From positions 84,680 through 148,679 of the forward strand of contig NZ_QYBC01000017.1 in the NCBI RefSeq assembly GCF_004137085.1: a stretch of 64,000 nt of DNA, in the 5' to 3' direction. The notes beneath the pieces are model-generated. The model saw only the letters and a list, made by a program, of their open reading frames with translations. It did not search any database and was not told the DNA's origin. The position numbers and the translations under genes were made by a program. The stretch comes from Lichenibacterium ramalinae (lineage in GTDB: Bacteria; Pseudomonadota; Alphaproteobacteria; Rhizobiales; Beijerinckiaceae). Positions 16,929 through 25,462 of the stretch are shown here, in pieces; position 1 is the stretch's first letter, and every line of letters starts with the position of its first letter.

Positions 16929-17954
16929 TCAGCGCGGCGTGGGTTCGGTGCTGGCCCCCTCGGGCGCCGGCGCGTCGCGGTGCTCGACGTGGCCGCCGAA
17001 GCCGAAGCGCATGGCCGACAGGGCCTTCTCGCCGAACGTGTGCTCTTCGCGCGAGCGGAAGCGGGCATAGAGGGCGGCCGACAGCACGTTGGCCGGCACC
17101 GCCTCCTCGATGGCGGCCTCGATGGTCCATCGCCCCTCGCCGGAATCGTCCACCACGCCCGAGAAATGCTCGAGCTTGGGGCTCGCCGTCAGCGCCGAGG
17201 CGGTGAGGTCGAGCAGCCAGGACGAGATCACGCTGCCGCGGCGCCAGACTTCGGCGATGTCCGTGAGGTTGAGGTCGAAGCGCTCGCTCTCGGTGAGTTC
17301 GGGAGAATCCTTCTTCTTCAGGATGTCGAAGCCCTCGGCATAGGCCTGCATCAAGCCGTATTCGATGCCGTTGTGCACCATCTTGACGAAGTGGCCGGCG
17401 CCGGTCGGGCCCGCGTGGATGTAGCCGCGCTCGGCACGGGTGTCGGTGAGCTTCTCGCGGCCCGGCGTGCGGGGGATGTCGCCGATCCCGGGCGCCAGCG
17501 CGTCGAGGATGGGGTCGATGGTGTCGACCGCTTCCTTGGCGCCGCCCACCATCATGCAATAGCCGCGCTCCAGGCCCCAAACGCCGCCCGACGTCCCGAC
17601 GTCGACGTAATGGATGCCCTTCTCCTTCAGCGCCTGGCCGCGATGGATGTCGTCCTTGTAGAACGAATTGCCGCCGTCGATCAGGATGTCGCCGGAGGAC
17701 AGGAGCTTGCCGAGCGCGTCGACGGTCTCGCCCGTGATGGTGCCGGCGGGCAGCATGACCCAAACGACGCGCGGCGTTTCGGTGAACTTCGACACGAGGT
17801 CCTCGAGCCCCTCGGCGCCGGCGGCGCCGGCCTCGACGAGGTCGCCGACCGCCCGCGCGTTGCGGTCGTAGGCGATGCACTGGTGTCCATGCTTCTGGAG
17901 ACGCCGGACGATGTTGCCGCCCATCCGGCCGAGACCGATCACGCCGATTTGCAT
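16929..17954 (-). CDS. gnd: 6-phosphogluconate dehydrogenase, decarboxylating (short form)
   Basis: Protein of 341 residues from MQIGVIGLG. It oxidatively decarboxylates 6-phosphogluconate to ribulose-5-P. It has the Rossmann motif GLGRMGGNI, and [19 protein letters not shown] holding the catalytic Lys and substrate residues. At about 340 residues it belongs to the short, often NAD-preferring branch (TIGR00872-like) and not to the 470-residue E. coli type. The frame stays open for 64 codons upstream to an ATG at 18146, but that part translates a 15-bp DNA repeat (LSTKH-like pentamers), so the conserved ATG at 17954 is preferred. Confidence 0.93.
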   Translation of the reverse strand: MQIGVIGLGRMGGNIVRRLQKHGHQCIAYDRNARAVGDLVEAGAAGAEGLEDLVSKFTETPRVVWVMLPAGTITGETVDALGKLLSSGDILIDGGNSFYKDDIHRGQALKEKGIHYVDVGTSGGVWGLERGYCMMVGGAKEAVDTIDPILDALAPGIGDIPRTPGREKLTDTRAERGYIHAGPTGAGHFVKMVHNGIEYGLMQAYAEGFDILKKKDSPELTESERFDLNLTDIAEVWRRGSVISSWLLDLTASALTASPKLEHFSGVVDDSGEGRWTIEAAIEEAVPANVLSAALYARFRSREEHTFGEKALSAMRFGFGGHVEHRDAPAPEGASTEPTPR

Positions 17955-17967
17955 CGCTGAAGCCTTT

Positions 17968-18071
17968 GTCGAGAGTTGCGTCGTCGAGAGGTGCTTGATC
18001 GAGAGGTGCTTGGTCGAGAGGTGCTCGGTCGAACTTGCGTCCTCGAGACTCGCGTCGTCGAGACTCGCAGC
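17968..18071. repeat. Tandem array of 15-bp units upstream of gnd
   Basis: About seven head-to-tail units of 14-15 bp occur between tal and gnd, starting at 17968, 17983, 17998, 18013, 18028, 18043 and 18057. The central three are nearly identical (G/A-TCGAGAGGTGCTTG on the plus strand); the outer ones diverge. Because the period is a multiple of three, the minus-strand frame of gnd remains open through the array. It ends about 14 bases from the chosen gnd start. Confidence 0.9.
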
Positions 18072-18230
18072 ACCTTCAGCCCGGCCCGGCCCCTCGGATG
18101 GCGGGGCTGCGGCGGACGGCAGGCGCCGGCCTGAGCCGGTCTTCACGATGTAGGGACCATCGCCGCCGTGATGCGCGATGGGGTGCAGGGGCGGGACCGC
18201 CGTCCCTGCACGGAAGCTGGAAGCGCCGCT

Positions 18231-19355
18231 TCAGGCCGCCTTGCTGAACTCGCTGCGGCGTTTCTTCACGCCGCCGATCAGGTTGTCGAAGGCTTCCTCG
18301 AACTTCTTGATGCCGTCGAGCACCAGTTCGTGGGTGATGTCGTCGAGGGAGATGCCGAGCTTTTCCAGGGCCTGCAGCGTCGCCTCGGCGCCGGCCACGT
18401 CGCTCTCGATCGAGTCCTTGATGGCCGTGCCGTGGTCGCGGAAGGCCTTCATCGTGGCGGGCGGCATCGTGTTCACGGTGTCGCGGCCGATGATGTTGTC
18501 GACGTAGTAGGTGTCGGGCAGGGACTTGTCCTTGGTGCCGGTCGACGCCCACAGCAGCCGCTGCGGATGCGCGCCCTTGGCGGCCAGCTTCTCCCAACGC
18601 GGGCCCGAGAAGATCGCCTTGGAGCGCTGGTAGGCGCGCTTGGCGTTGGCGATGGCGACCTTGTGGAGGGTCTTCTCGACCAGTGCCGGGTCGGCGTCCT
18701 TCAGGGCGGTGATCTTGCTGTCGGCCGCCGCGTCGATGCGGCTGAGGAAGAAGCTCGCCACCGAAGCGACGCGGGATACGTCCCCGCCCTTGGCGGCCAG
18801 TTCCTCCAGGCCCGCGATATAGGCCTGGGCCACGTCCTCGTAGGCCTTCACGGCGAAGAGCAGCGTCACGTTGACGTTGATGCCTTCCGCGATCGTGGCC
18901 TGGATGGCGGGGGTGCCGGCGTCGGTGCCGGGGATCTTGATCATCAGGTTGGGGCGGTGCACGGCGGCCCAAAGGCGCTTGGCGTCGGCCTTGGTGGCAT
19001 CCGTGTCGTTGGCGATGTTGGGCGCCACCTCGAGGCTGACGAAGCCGTCGGCGCCGTTGGCCGCCTCGTAGACGCTCCGGAAGGCGTCGGCGGCTGCCTG
19101 GATGTCGGCGATCGCGATGGTCTCGTAGACCGTCATGTCGTCGGCCTTGCCGTCGCCGAGCATCTGCTTCAGCACGTCGTCGTAGTCGTGGGTCGAGCCG
19201 ATCGCCTTCTCGAAGATCGACGGGTTCGAGGTCAGCCCCTTGAGCCCGTCCTTTTCGATGAGCCCGGCCAGTTCGCCGGACGACATCAGGGTCTTGTGGA
19301 GGTCGTCGAGCCAGGGGGACTGGCCGCAGGCTTCGAGGTCTTTCATCGGGTTCAT
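18231..19355 (-). CDS. tal: Transaldolase
   Basis: Protein of 374 residues, the long single-domain transaldolase form (as in Tal of Actinobacteria and cyanobacteria) and not the 220-residue MipB type. It moves dihydroxyacetone from sedoheptulose-7-P to glyceraldehyde-3-P through a Schiff base. SNPSIFEKAIG is the conserved start of the barrel and MIKIPGTDAG contains the catalytic lysine. The start at 19355 has AGGAG eight bases upstream; a 199-codon upstream extension is antisense shadow inside the tkt end. It is 65 bp after the tkt stop, with a perfect hairpin in between. Confidence 0.95.
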   Translation of the reverse strand: MNPMKDLEACGQSPWLDDLHKTLMSSGELAGLIEKDGLKGLTSNPSIFEKAIGSTHDYDDVLKQMLGDGKADDMTVYETIAIADIQAAADAFRSVYEAANGADGFVSLEVAPNIANDTDATKADAKRLWAAVHRPNLMIKIPGTDAGTPAIQATIAEGINVNVTLLFAVKAYEDVAQAYIAGLEELAAKGGDVSRVASVASFFLSRIDAAADSKITALKDADPALVEKTLHKVAIANAKRAYQRSKAIFSGPRWEKLAAKGAHPQRLLWASTGTKDKSLPDTYYVDNIIGRDTVNTMPPATMKAFRDHGTAIKDSIESDVAGAEATLQALEKLGISLDDITHELVLDGIKKFEEAFDNLIGGVKKRRSEFSKAA

Positions 19356-19389
19356 GGCGTGCTCCTCACGGGCAGGACGGCGCGGACGG

Positions 19390-19415
19390 GGGGCGCCGGA
19401 TCGGTCCGGCGCCCC
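19390..19415 (-). other. Perfect 10-bp inverted repeat between tkt and tal
   Basis: GGGGCGCCGG and CCGGCGCCCC flank a six-base loop, five bases after the tkt stop codon. No T-tract follows, so it is not a standard terminator. In the mRNA it could protect the tkt 3' end or reduce read-through into tal. Confidence 0.7.
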
Positions 19416-19420
19416 GGGCA

Positions 19421-21502
19421 TCACTCGGCGGCGTGGTTCCCTGCGGATTTCTGCTTCTCGATCTGCTGCTTGGCGTGCTCGACGATCTTCTCGGGGGTGA
19501 AGCCGAACTTCGAGAGCAGCGACTTCAGCGGCGCCGAAGCGCCGAAGGTGTGCATCCCCACGACGGCGCCGAGACGGCCGGTATATTTCTCCCAACCCAT
19601 CGTGGCGGCCTGCTCCACGGCGACGCGGGCCGCGATCGCGGGCGGCAGCACCTCGTCCTGGTACGCCTGGTCCTGCAGCTCGAACTGCTCCCAGCACGGC
19701 ATGGAGACCACGCGGGCCGGGATGCCCTCCTTGGCGAGGGCCTCGTAGGCCTGGACGCAGAGGTAGAGCTCCGAGCCCGTGCCCATCAGGATGACCTGCG
19801 GGGCCTGTCCGTCCTTCGGATCGGCGAGCACGTAGGCACCCTTCTGCACGCCGGCTGCCGGCTTGAAGACCGTGCGGTCCAGCGTCGGCATGGGCTGGCG
19901 CGACAGGATCAGCGCGGCGGGATTGCGCTGGAGGCCGATGGCGAACTTCCACGCCTCGGCCGCCTCGTTGGCGTCGCCGGGGCGCAGCACGAAGAGCCCG
20001 GGGATGGCGCGCAGGCTCGGCACCTGTTCGACCGGCTGGTGCGTCGGCCCGTCCTCGCCGACGCCGATCGAATCATGCGTGAAGATCCAGAGGGACGGCA
20101 GTTCCATCAGGGACGACAGGCGGATCGCCGGCCGCATGTAGTCCGAGAAGATCAGGAAGGTGGCGCCGTAGGGGCGCAGCCCCGACAGGGCGAGGCCGTT
20201 GCAGATGGCGCCCATGGCGTGTTCGCGCACGCCGAAATGGATGTTGCGGCCGCCGCGGCTCTCGGGCTTTAAGGTCCCGGCCTCCTTGGCGGTCTGGTTG
20301 GTCTTGGTCGATTCGTCGAGGTCGGCCGAGCCGCCGATCAGCCAGGGATAGTGCGGTGCCAGGGCGTTCTCGGCCTTGGAGGCGGATTCGCGCGTCGCCA
20401 TGCCCTTCTCGTCGGCGGGGAAGACCGGGATGGCGTCGAAGGCGGCCTGCGGCACTGTCTTGGAGATGATGGCGTCGAGCGCCACGCCCTCCTCCGGGTA
20501 CTTCTCCTTGTAGGCGGCGAACAGGTCGGCCCACCGGGCGTGGAGGTCGCCGCCGCGCTTCCCCATCGTGTCGGCGAAGCGCTCGTAGACGCCGTCCGGC
20601 ACCAGGAACTCGGAATCCTCCGGCCAACCGTAGAACTTCTTGGTCAGCCTGACCTCGTCGGCGCCGAGCGGCGAGCCGTGGGACTTGTTGGAATCCTGCT
20701 TGTTGGGCGAGCCGTAGCCGATGTGGCTCTCCACGATGATCATCGTGGGGCGGGACTTCTCCTCCTCGAAGGCCGAGTAGGCGGCGGCGACCTGCTTGAG
20801 GTCGTTGGCGTCGCGCACGTGGACGACGTTCCAGCCATAGGCCAGGAAGCGGGCGCCGACGTCCTCGCTGAAGGCCCAGCCGGCCGGGCCGTCGAGCGTC
20901 ACGTTGTTGGAATCGTAGATCCAGCAGAGGTTGTCGAGCTTCCAATGGGCGGCGAGCGAGGCCGCCTCGGAGCCGATGCCCTCCATCATCTCGCCGTCCG
21001 ACGTGATGGCGTAGATGTTGTAGTCGAAGAGCTGGAAATCCGGCTTGTTGTAGTGGGCCGCCAGCCACTTCTCCGACAGGGCCATGCCGACCGACATGGC
21101 AATGCCCTGGCCGAGCGGGCCGGTCGTCGCCTCGACGCCCGTGGTCATGCCGTATTCGGGGTGGCCGGGCGTGTAGGAGCCCGCCTGGCGGAAGCTCTTC
21201 ACGTCGTCCATCGACACCGCGAGGCGGTTCAGCTTCTGCCCGTCATGGTCGACGGCCTCGACCTTGGTCAGGTGCAGCATCGAGTAGAGCAGCATGGAGG
21301 CGTGGCCGGCCGATAGGACGAAGCGGTCGCGGTTGGGCCAGAGCGGGTTCTTGGGGTCGTAGCGGAGGCGCTCCGTCCAAAGGTCGTAGGTGGGGGCCGC
21401 CATGCCCATCGGGGCGCCGGGATGTCCGGAATTGGCTTTCTGGATCGCGTCGATCGAGAGCGTGCGGATCGTGTTGATGCACAGTTGATCGATGTCGCTC
21501 AT
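19421..21502 (-). CDS. tkt: Transketolase
   Basis: Protein of 693 residues, normal for Tkt. This thiamine-diphosphate enzyme transfers two-carbon units between ketoses and aldoses. Visible are NSGHPGAPMGMA and SAGHASMLLYSM at the N-terminal domain, GDGEMMEG-type ThDP motif (SDGEMMEGIGSEA, followed by SNNVTLDG), and IFTHDSIGVGEDGPTHQPVEQ in the pyrimidine domain. SD GAGAGGGGA precedes the ATG. It is the first gene of the pentose phosphate cluster and its 253-bp divergent upstream region probably holds the main promoter. Confidence 0.97.
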   Translation of the reverse strand: MSDIDQLCINTIRTLSIDAIQKANSGHPGAPMGMAAPTYDLWTERLRYDPKNPLWPNRDRFVLSAGHASMLLYSMLHLTKVEAVDHDGQKLNRLAVSMDDVKSFRQAGSYTPGHPEYGMTTGVEATTGPLGQGIAMSVGMALSEKWLAAHYNKPDFQLFDYNIYAITSDGEMMEGIGSEAASLAAHWKLDNLCWIYDSNNVTLDGPAGWAFSEDVGARFLAYGWNVVHVRDANDLKQVAAAYSAFEEEKSRPTMIIVESHIGYGSPNKQDSNKSHGSPLGADEVRLTKKFYGWPEDSEFLVPDGVYERFADTMGKRGGDLHARWADLFAAYKEKYPEEGVALDAIISKTVPQAAFDAIPVFPADEKGMATRESASKAENALAPHYPWLIGGSADLDESTKTNQTAKEAGTLKPESRGGRNIHFGVREHAMGAICNGLALSGLRPYGATFLIFSDYMRPAIRLSSLMELPSLWIFTHDSIGVGEDGPTHQPVEQVPSLRAIPGLFVLRPGDANEAAEAWKFAIGLQRNPAALILSRQPMPTLDRTVFKPAAGVQKGAYVLADPKDGQAPQVILMGTGSELYLCVQAYEALAKEGIPARVVSMPCWEQFELQDQAYQDEVLPPAIAARVAVEQAATMGWEKYTGRLGAVVGMHTFGASAPLKSLLSKFGFTPEKIVEHAKQQIEKQKSAGNHAAE

Positions 21503-21755
21503 GGTGTCCCCTCTCGCCGCACGCGGCAGGTCTGTCGGTCCCGAGCCTGTGCTAGCTCAAGCTTGGCTGGTCGTCCACGCGCTGCCCATCGTCGCCGGGC
21601 TCGAATCCGTCTCAAGCGAAACCGCTCCCCGTCGAATTTTGTTCAACGGCTCCTGAGGCTTTCGCCCGGGGACCCGGCCCGCCAACCCGCGCTTGCGCTC
21701 GCGCTCCGCCCGCCGCATGGAAGACCGGGATCAACGACCGTGGGATGACGGTGCC

Positions 21756-22256
21756 ATGCTGGCGAGGCGGTTTGCACTGGCGTTCGGGCTGCTCCTGGCC
21801 GTTGTCCTGTCCCAGGTGCCGGAATTCGTGCAGCAGTACCGCCAGCGCCTCGGCGGCGCGGTCGACGAGTTGCGGCGCATCGTGGCGCAATTCGACGAGG
21901 AGGCGCAGGCCCAGTCGATCGACCGCGACGCCGGCATCGCCCGACTGCGGTCGAACGCCGATCCGCTGGTCCAGGCCCGCGGCTTCGACCTCCAGGCGGC
22001 CGTGGACCGCGAGCGCCGCCTCGAGGCGCAGGACAGGGCCTTCGCCGAAGCCGGCCCGCTCAGCACCTATGCGGTCTTCGCCGAAGGGTTCGACCCGGAA
22101 CTCGCCAGGCGCACCTATGCGATCTTCCAGCCCGCCGTGCCGGTGACGAGTGCAGGGTTCGTGGCCGGGGCAGGGGGTTTCCTCCTCGGCTACGGCGGCC
22201 TGCGCGCCGCCGCCGCGCCCTTCCGCCGCCGCCGCAGGGCCGCGCTCGCGGCCTGA
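21756..22256 (+). CDS. DUF2937 family membrane protein
   Basis: Protein of 166 residues from the ATG at 21756; the frame is open 21 codons further upstream but the hydrophobic leader begins here. An N-terminal transmembrane helix (FALAFGLLLAVVLSQ) is followed by a charged, partly coiled segment and a second hydrophobic segment near residues 130-150, then a basic tail. The pattern PEFVQQYRQRLGGAVDEL fits the DUF2937 family, whose function is unknown. It is divergent from tkt and 67 bp upstream of def. Confidence 0.82.
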   Translation: MLARRFALAFGLLLAVVLSQVPEFVQQYRQRLGGAVDELRRIVAQFDEEAQAQSIDRDAGIARLRSNADPLVQARGFDLQAAVDRERRLEAQDRAFAEAGPLSTYAVFAEGFDPELARRTYAIFQPAVPVTSAGFVAGAGGFLLGYGGLRAAAAPFRRRRRAALAA

Positions 22257-22323
22257 GCCCGCCCGAATTGACCGCGGCGGATCGGCTCCCTATGTCCAGG
22301 TCTGCCCCTCCCCAGAGTCCGCC

Positions 22324-22923
22324 ATGGCCGTCCGCCCGATCATCACGCTGCCCGACACCCTCCTGCGCCAGCGTTCCGAGCCCGTCGGCACCGTGGATGC
22401 CTCGATCCGGGCGACGCTCGACGACATGATCGACACCATGTACGACGCGCCCGGCATCGGCCTCGCCGGCGTGCAGGTCGGCGTCATGAAGCGCCTCGTC
22501 GTGCTCGACACGGCCCGCAAGGACGAGGCGCCCCAGCCGTTGTTCCTGGTGGATCCCGAGATCGTCGCGGTGTCGCAGGAGCGGATGATCTACGAGGAGG
22601 GTTGCCTGTCGATCCCCGACTATTACGAGGACGTCGAGCGACCCGAGCGCGTGCGCGTGCGCTTCAAGGATCGGGACGGCGCCGAATGCGAGATGGAGGC
22701 CGAGGGCCTGCTCGCCATCGCCATCCAGCACGAGGTGGACCACCTCAACGGCGTGCTCTTCATCGACCACATCTCGCGTTTGAAGCGCGAGCGCGTCGTC
22801 AAGAAGTTCGCCAAGGCGGCGCGCCTCGCCCAGGAGGAGGGCCGCGCCTACGATGCCCGGTCCGAGCCGCGCGAGGCCATGGGCGCGCGCAAGCCGCCCC
22901 GCCCCGCCGAACCCGCCGCCTGA
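22324..22923 (+). CDS. def: Peptide deformylase
   Basis: Protein of 199 residues with all three metal-site motifs in order: [10 protein letters not shown] (motif 1), EGCLSIP (motif 2 Cys) and [12 protein letters not shown] (HExxH, motif 3). It removes the formyl group from nascent proteins. The C-terminus carries about 25 extra basic and Pro/Ala-rich residues beyond the enzyme core. It is the first gene of def-fmt-truA, 13 bp from fmt, the normal arrangement for formylation/deformylation partners. Confidence 0.96.
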   Translation: MAVRPIITLPDTLLRQRSEPVGTVDASIRATLDDMIDTMYDAPGIGLAGVQVGVMKRLVVLDTARKDEAPQPLFLVDPEIVAVSQERMIYEEGCLSIPDYYEDVERPERVRVRFKDRDGAECEMEAEGLLAIAIQHEVDHLNGVLFIDHISRLKRERVVKKFAKAARLAQEEGRAYDARSEPREAMGARKPPRPAEPAA

Positions 22924-22936
22924 ACCGGCCCGGGCC

Positions 22937-23863
22937 ATGCGCATCGTCTTCATGGGCACGCCGGCCTTCGCGGTGCCGACACTCAGCGAGATCGTCGGGC
23001 AGGGGCACGAGGTCGTCGCCGTCTACACGCGGGCGCCGGCGCGCTCCGGCCGCGGCATGGCCGAGGCGCCCTCGCCCGTCCACGCCCTGGCGTCCCGGCT
23101 CGGCCTCCCGGTGCACCATCCGGCGAGCCTCAAGGGCGACGCGATGGCCGAGAGTTTTCGGGCCCATGGCGCCGACCTCGGCATCGTCGTGGCCTTCGGC
23201 ATGATCCTGCCCCTGGCGTGCCTCGACGCGCCGGCACTCGGCTGCGTCAACCTCCATGCCTCGCTCCTGCCGCGCTGGCGCGGTGCGGCGCCGATCCAGC
23301 GCGCCGTCATGGCGGGCGATGCGGAGGCGGGCGTCGGCGTGATGCGGATGGAGGTGGGGCTCGACACCGGCCCGGTCGGCATGGAGGAGCGCATCCGCCT
23401 CACCCCCGACATGACGGCCGGCGACCTGCACGACCGGCTGGCGCCGGTCGGCGCCGACCTCATGGGCCGCGCCGTCGGCGCGCTGGAGCGCGGCACCCTG
23501 CAGTTCCGGCCGCAGCCCGCCGAGGGCGTCACCTATGCGGCCAAGATCGACAAGGCGGAGGCGCGCATCGACTGGTCGCGCGAGGCCGGCGCGGTGCTGC
23601 GCCAGGTCATGGGCCTGTCGCCGTTCCCGGGCGCCTTCTTCGAGGCCGATCTCGGCCATGGCGTCGAGCGCGTCAAGGTGCTGCGGGCGCGCCCGTCGGA
23701 CGGGTCCGGCCCGCCCGGCACGGCGCTCGACGATGCCCTGACGGTGGCCTGCGGCGCCGGCGCGGTGGCGTTGACGCAGGTGCAGCGCGCCGGCAAGGGG
23801 CCGGTGTCGGCGGCCGAGTTCCTGCGCGGGCGGCCCATGCCGGCGGGGCTGCGGCTGGGCTGA
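22937..23863 (+). CDS. fmt: Methionyl-tRNA formyltransferase
   Basis: Protein of 308 residues, normal length. It formylates initiator Met-tRNA using 10-formyl-[19 protein letters not shown] at the start, [19 protein letters not shown] (the catalytic Asn/His region with SLLPRWRG), and a C-terminal OB-like domain with [17 protein letters not shown] and LRARP are all present. The stop overlaps the truA start (TGATG), so the two are coupled. Confidence 0.96.
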   Translation: MRIVFMGTPAFAVPTLSEIVGQGHEVVAVYTRAPARSGRGMAEAPSPVHALASRLGLPVHHPASLKGDAMAESFRAHGADLGIVVAFGMILPLACLDAPALGCVNLHASLLPRWRGAAPIQRAVMAGDAEAGVGVMRMEVGLDTGPVGMEERIRLTPDMTAGDLHDRLAPVGADLMGRAVGALERGTLQFRPQPAEGVTYAAKIDKAEARIDWSREAGAVLRQVMGLSPFPGAFFEADLGHGVERVKVLRARPSDGSGPPGTALDDALTVACGAGAVALTQVQRAGKGPVSAAEFLRGRPMPAGLRLG

Positions 23864-24603
23864 TGCCCCGCTACAAGCTGACGATCGAATATGACGGCAC
23901 CGGCTTCGTGGGCTGGCAGCGCCAGGCCAACGGGCTCTCGGTGCAGGAGGCGCTCGAGACCGCGGCGGCGCCGCTGGGCTGCCCGCCCGGCGGCATCCGC
24001 GGCGCGGGCCGCACGGATGCCGGCGTGCACGCCACCGGGCAGGTGGCGCATCTCGACCTCGTCAAGCCCTACCGCACCGACAGCGTCCGCGACGCCGTGA
24101 ACAGCCGGCTGAAGCCGCACCGCATCGCGGTCCGGGCGGTCGAGGCCGTGGCGGAGGACTTCGACGCCCGCCATTCCGCCGTGCGGCGCCACTACCTCTA
24201 CCGGATCGTCAACCGCCGGGCGCCGCTGGCGCTCGACGCGGGACAGTGCTGGCTGGTCAAGCCCGCGCTCGACGCGGAGGCGATGCGGGGCGCCGCGCGC
24301 GGCCTGCTCGGCCTCCACGACTTCTCCACCTTCCGGGACAGCGAATGCCAGGCGGCCAGCCCCGTGCGCACCCTCGACGGGTTCGACGTGGCGCGGGACG
24401 GGGAGCGGGTCGAGATCCGGGTCTGGGCGCGGTCCTTCCTGCATCGCCAGGTGCGGTCGATGGTGGGGTCGCTCGCCTATGTCGGGCTCGGCAAGTGGAC
24501 GGCGGCCGACCTCCGGGCCGCCCTCGACGCCCGCGATCGCCGCCGCTGCGGCCAGGTGGCGCCGTCTGATGGGCTCTACCTGACGGCCGTCGACTACCCC
24601 TGA
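23863..24603 (+). CDS. truA: tRNA pseudouridine(38-40) synthase
   Basis: Protein of 246 residues. It modifies U38-U40 in tRNA anticodon arms. The catalytic Asp is in RGAGRTDAGVHATGQVAH, and YDGTGFVGWQRQ opens the protein as in all TruA. The ATG at 23863 shares its A with the fmt stop codon. It is the last gene of the operon and is convergent with hpnG. A short hairpin (24624-24642, TCGTCGG stems) lies in the 106-bp gap but has no T-tract. Confidence 0.96.
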   Translation: MPRYKLTIEYDGTGFVGWQRQANGLSVQEALETAAAPLGCPPGGIRGAGRTDAGVHATGQVAHLDLVKPYRTDSVRDAVNSRLKPHRIAVRAVEAVAEDFDARHSAVRRHYLYRIVNRRAPLALDAGQCWLVKPALDAEAMRGAARGLLGLHDFSTFRDSECQAASPVRTLDGFDVARDGERVEIRVWARSFLHRQVRSMVGSLAYVGLGKWTAADLRAALDARDRRRCGQVAPSDGLYLTAVDYP

Positions 24604-24709
24604 GCGTCTGCGGACGACGGTCCTCGTCGGCAAAACCGACGACGACGAGCGATGCCAGAGGTTTGCAAGACCACGTTCGGGTCGTTTACGAACTCCGAGC
24701 CCGACGGGG

Positions 24710-25462
24710 TCAGCCGGCCCGCACCTCGTCGCCGAGGCCGGTCTCGTGCCCGAAGGCGGTGTCGCCGGCCGGCTCGGCCCAGGCCGCGCGGGCGCCGTCG
24801 CGGTCGAACAGGCCGGCGAGCGCGCGCCGGCTCGCCTTCAGCGCCGAGAAGGCGGCCTGGGCGTCGAGGCCGGTGCGGATCAGCCCGGGCAGCTGGCGCG
24901 GCGCCCGTCCCAAGGCGCGCAGCACGGCGCCGAGGTCCGTGGTCCCGTCGGGCCGCATGCCGACGAGGGCGGCGGGCGGCAGCGTCCGCTCCGCCGGGTC
25001 GGCCACGACGCGCAGCGCCGCGAAGGGCAGGCCGTGCAGGGCGGCGAGGCGGGCGGCCACGTGGGATTCCATGTCGACCGCCGCCGCGCCCGTGCGCCGG
25101 TGCAGCGCCGCCTTGTCGCCGGCGCCCGCCACCGCGGCGTCGACGCCCGCGAGGTCGGCCAGCCGGGCACCCGGCAGGGCTTCGGCGAGCCGCGCCACCC
25201 AGGCGGCCGAGGTCGGGGTGCGGAGGTCGCCGTCGTGCACGGCCCGGGCCAGCAGCACGCTGCCCGGCACGAGGCCGGGCTCGAGGCCGCCGGCGATGCC
25301 GAAGCTGATGACGGCGCGGGCGCCGCGGTCCATGGCGGCCTGGAGCAGCAGCGCCAGCCGGGCGGGATCGCCGCCGCCCGCGACCGTGACGACGCCGGCG
25401 CCCGAGGCGATGCGGGCTTCCGCGAGCAGGCCCGTGACGGCGAGGACCGGGAGGGCGCTCAC
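24710..25462 (-). CDS. hpnG: Hopanoid-associated phosphorylase HpnG
   Basis: Protein of 250 residues from a GTG overlapping the shc stop (ATGTGA). It has the purine/uridine phosphorylase fold: VISFGIAGGLEPGL, AAVDMESHVAARLA (the ribose-binding MES motif) and LRVVADPA. In hopanoid producers HpnG (TIGR03468) releases adenine from adenosylhopane on the way to ribosylhopane and bacteriohopanetetrol. The overlap with squalene-hopene cyclase makes the assignment firm. HpnH, which makes adenosylhopane, is not in the window. Confidence 0.9.
   Translation of the reverse strand: MSALPVLAVTGLLAEARIASGAGVVTVAGGGDPARLALLLQAAMDRGARAVISFGIAGGLEPGLVPGSVLLARAVHDGDLRTPTSAAWVARLAEALPGARLADLAGVDAAVAGAGDKAALHRRTGAAAVDMESHVAARLAALHGLPFAALRVVADPAERTLPPAALVGMRPDGTTDLGAVLRALGRAPRQLPGLIRTGLDAQAAFSALKASRRALAGLFDRDGARAAWAEPAGDTAFGHETGLGDEVRAG

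Noticed and set aside
17955..18146. 64-codon N-terminal extension of Gnd
   Set aside because: It translates the 15-bp DNA repeat into low-complexity pentamers, and the conserved Rossmann start is at 17954.
24624..24642. Terminator for truA
   Set aside because: A 7-bp stem is present but neither strand has a T-tract after it.
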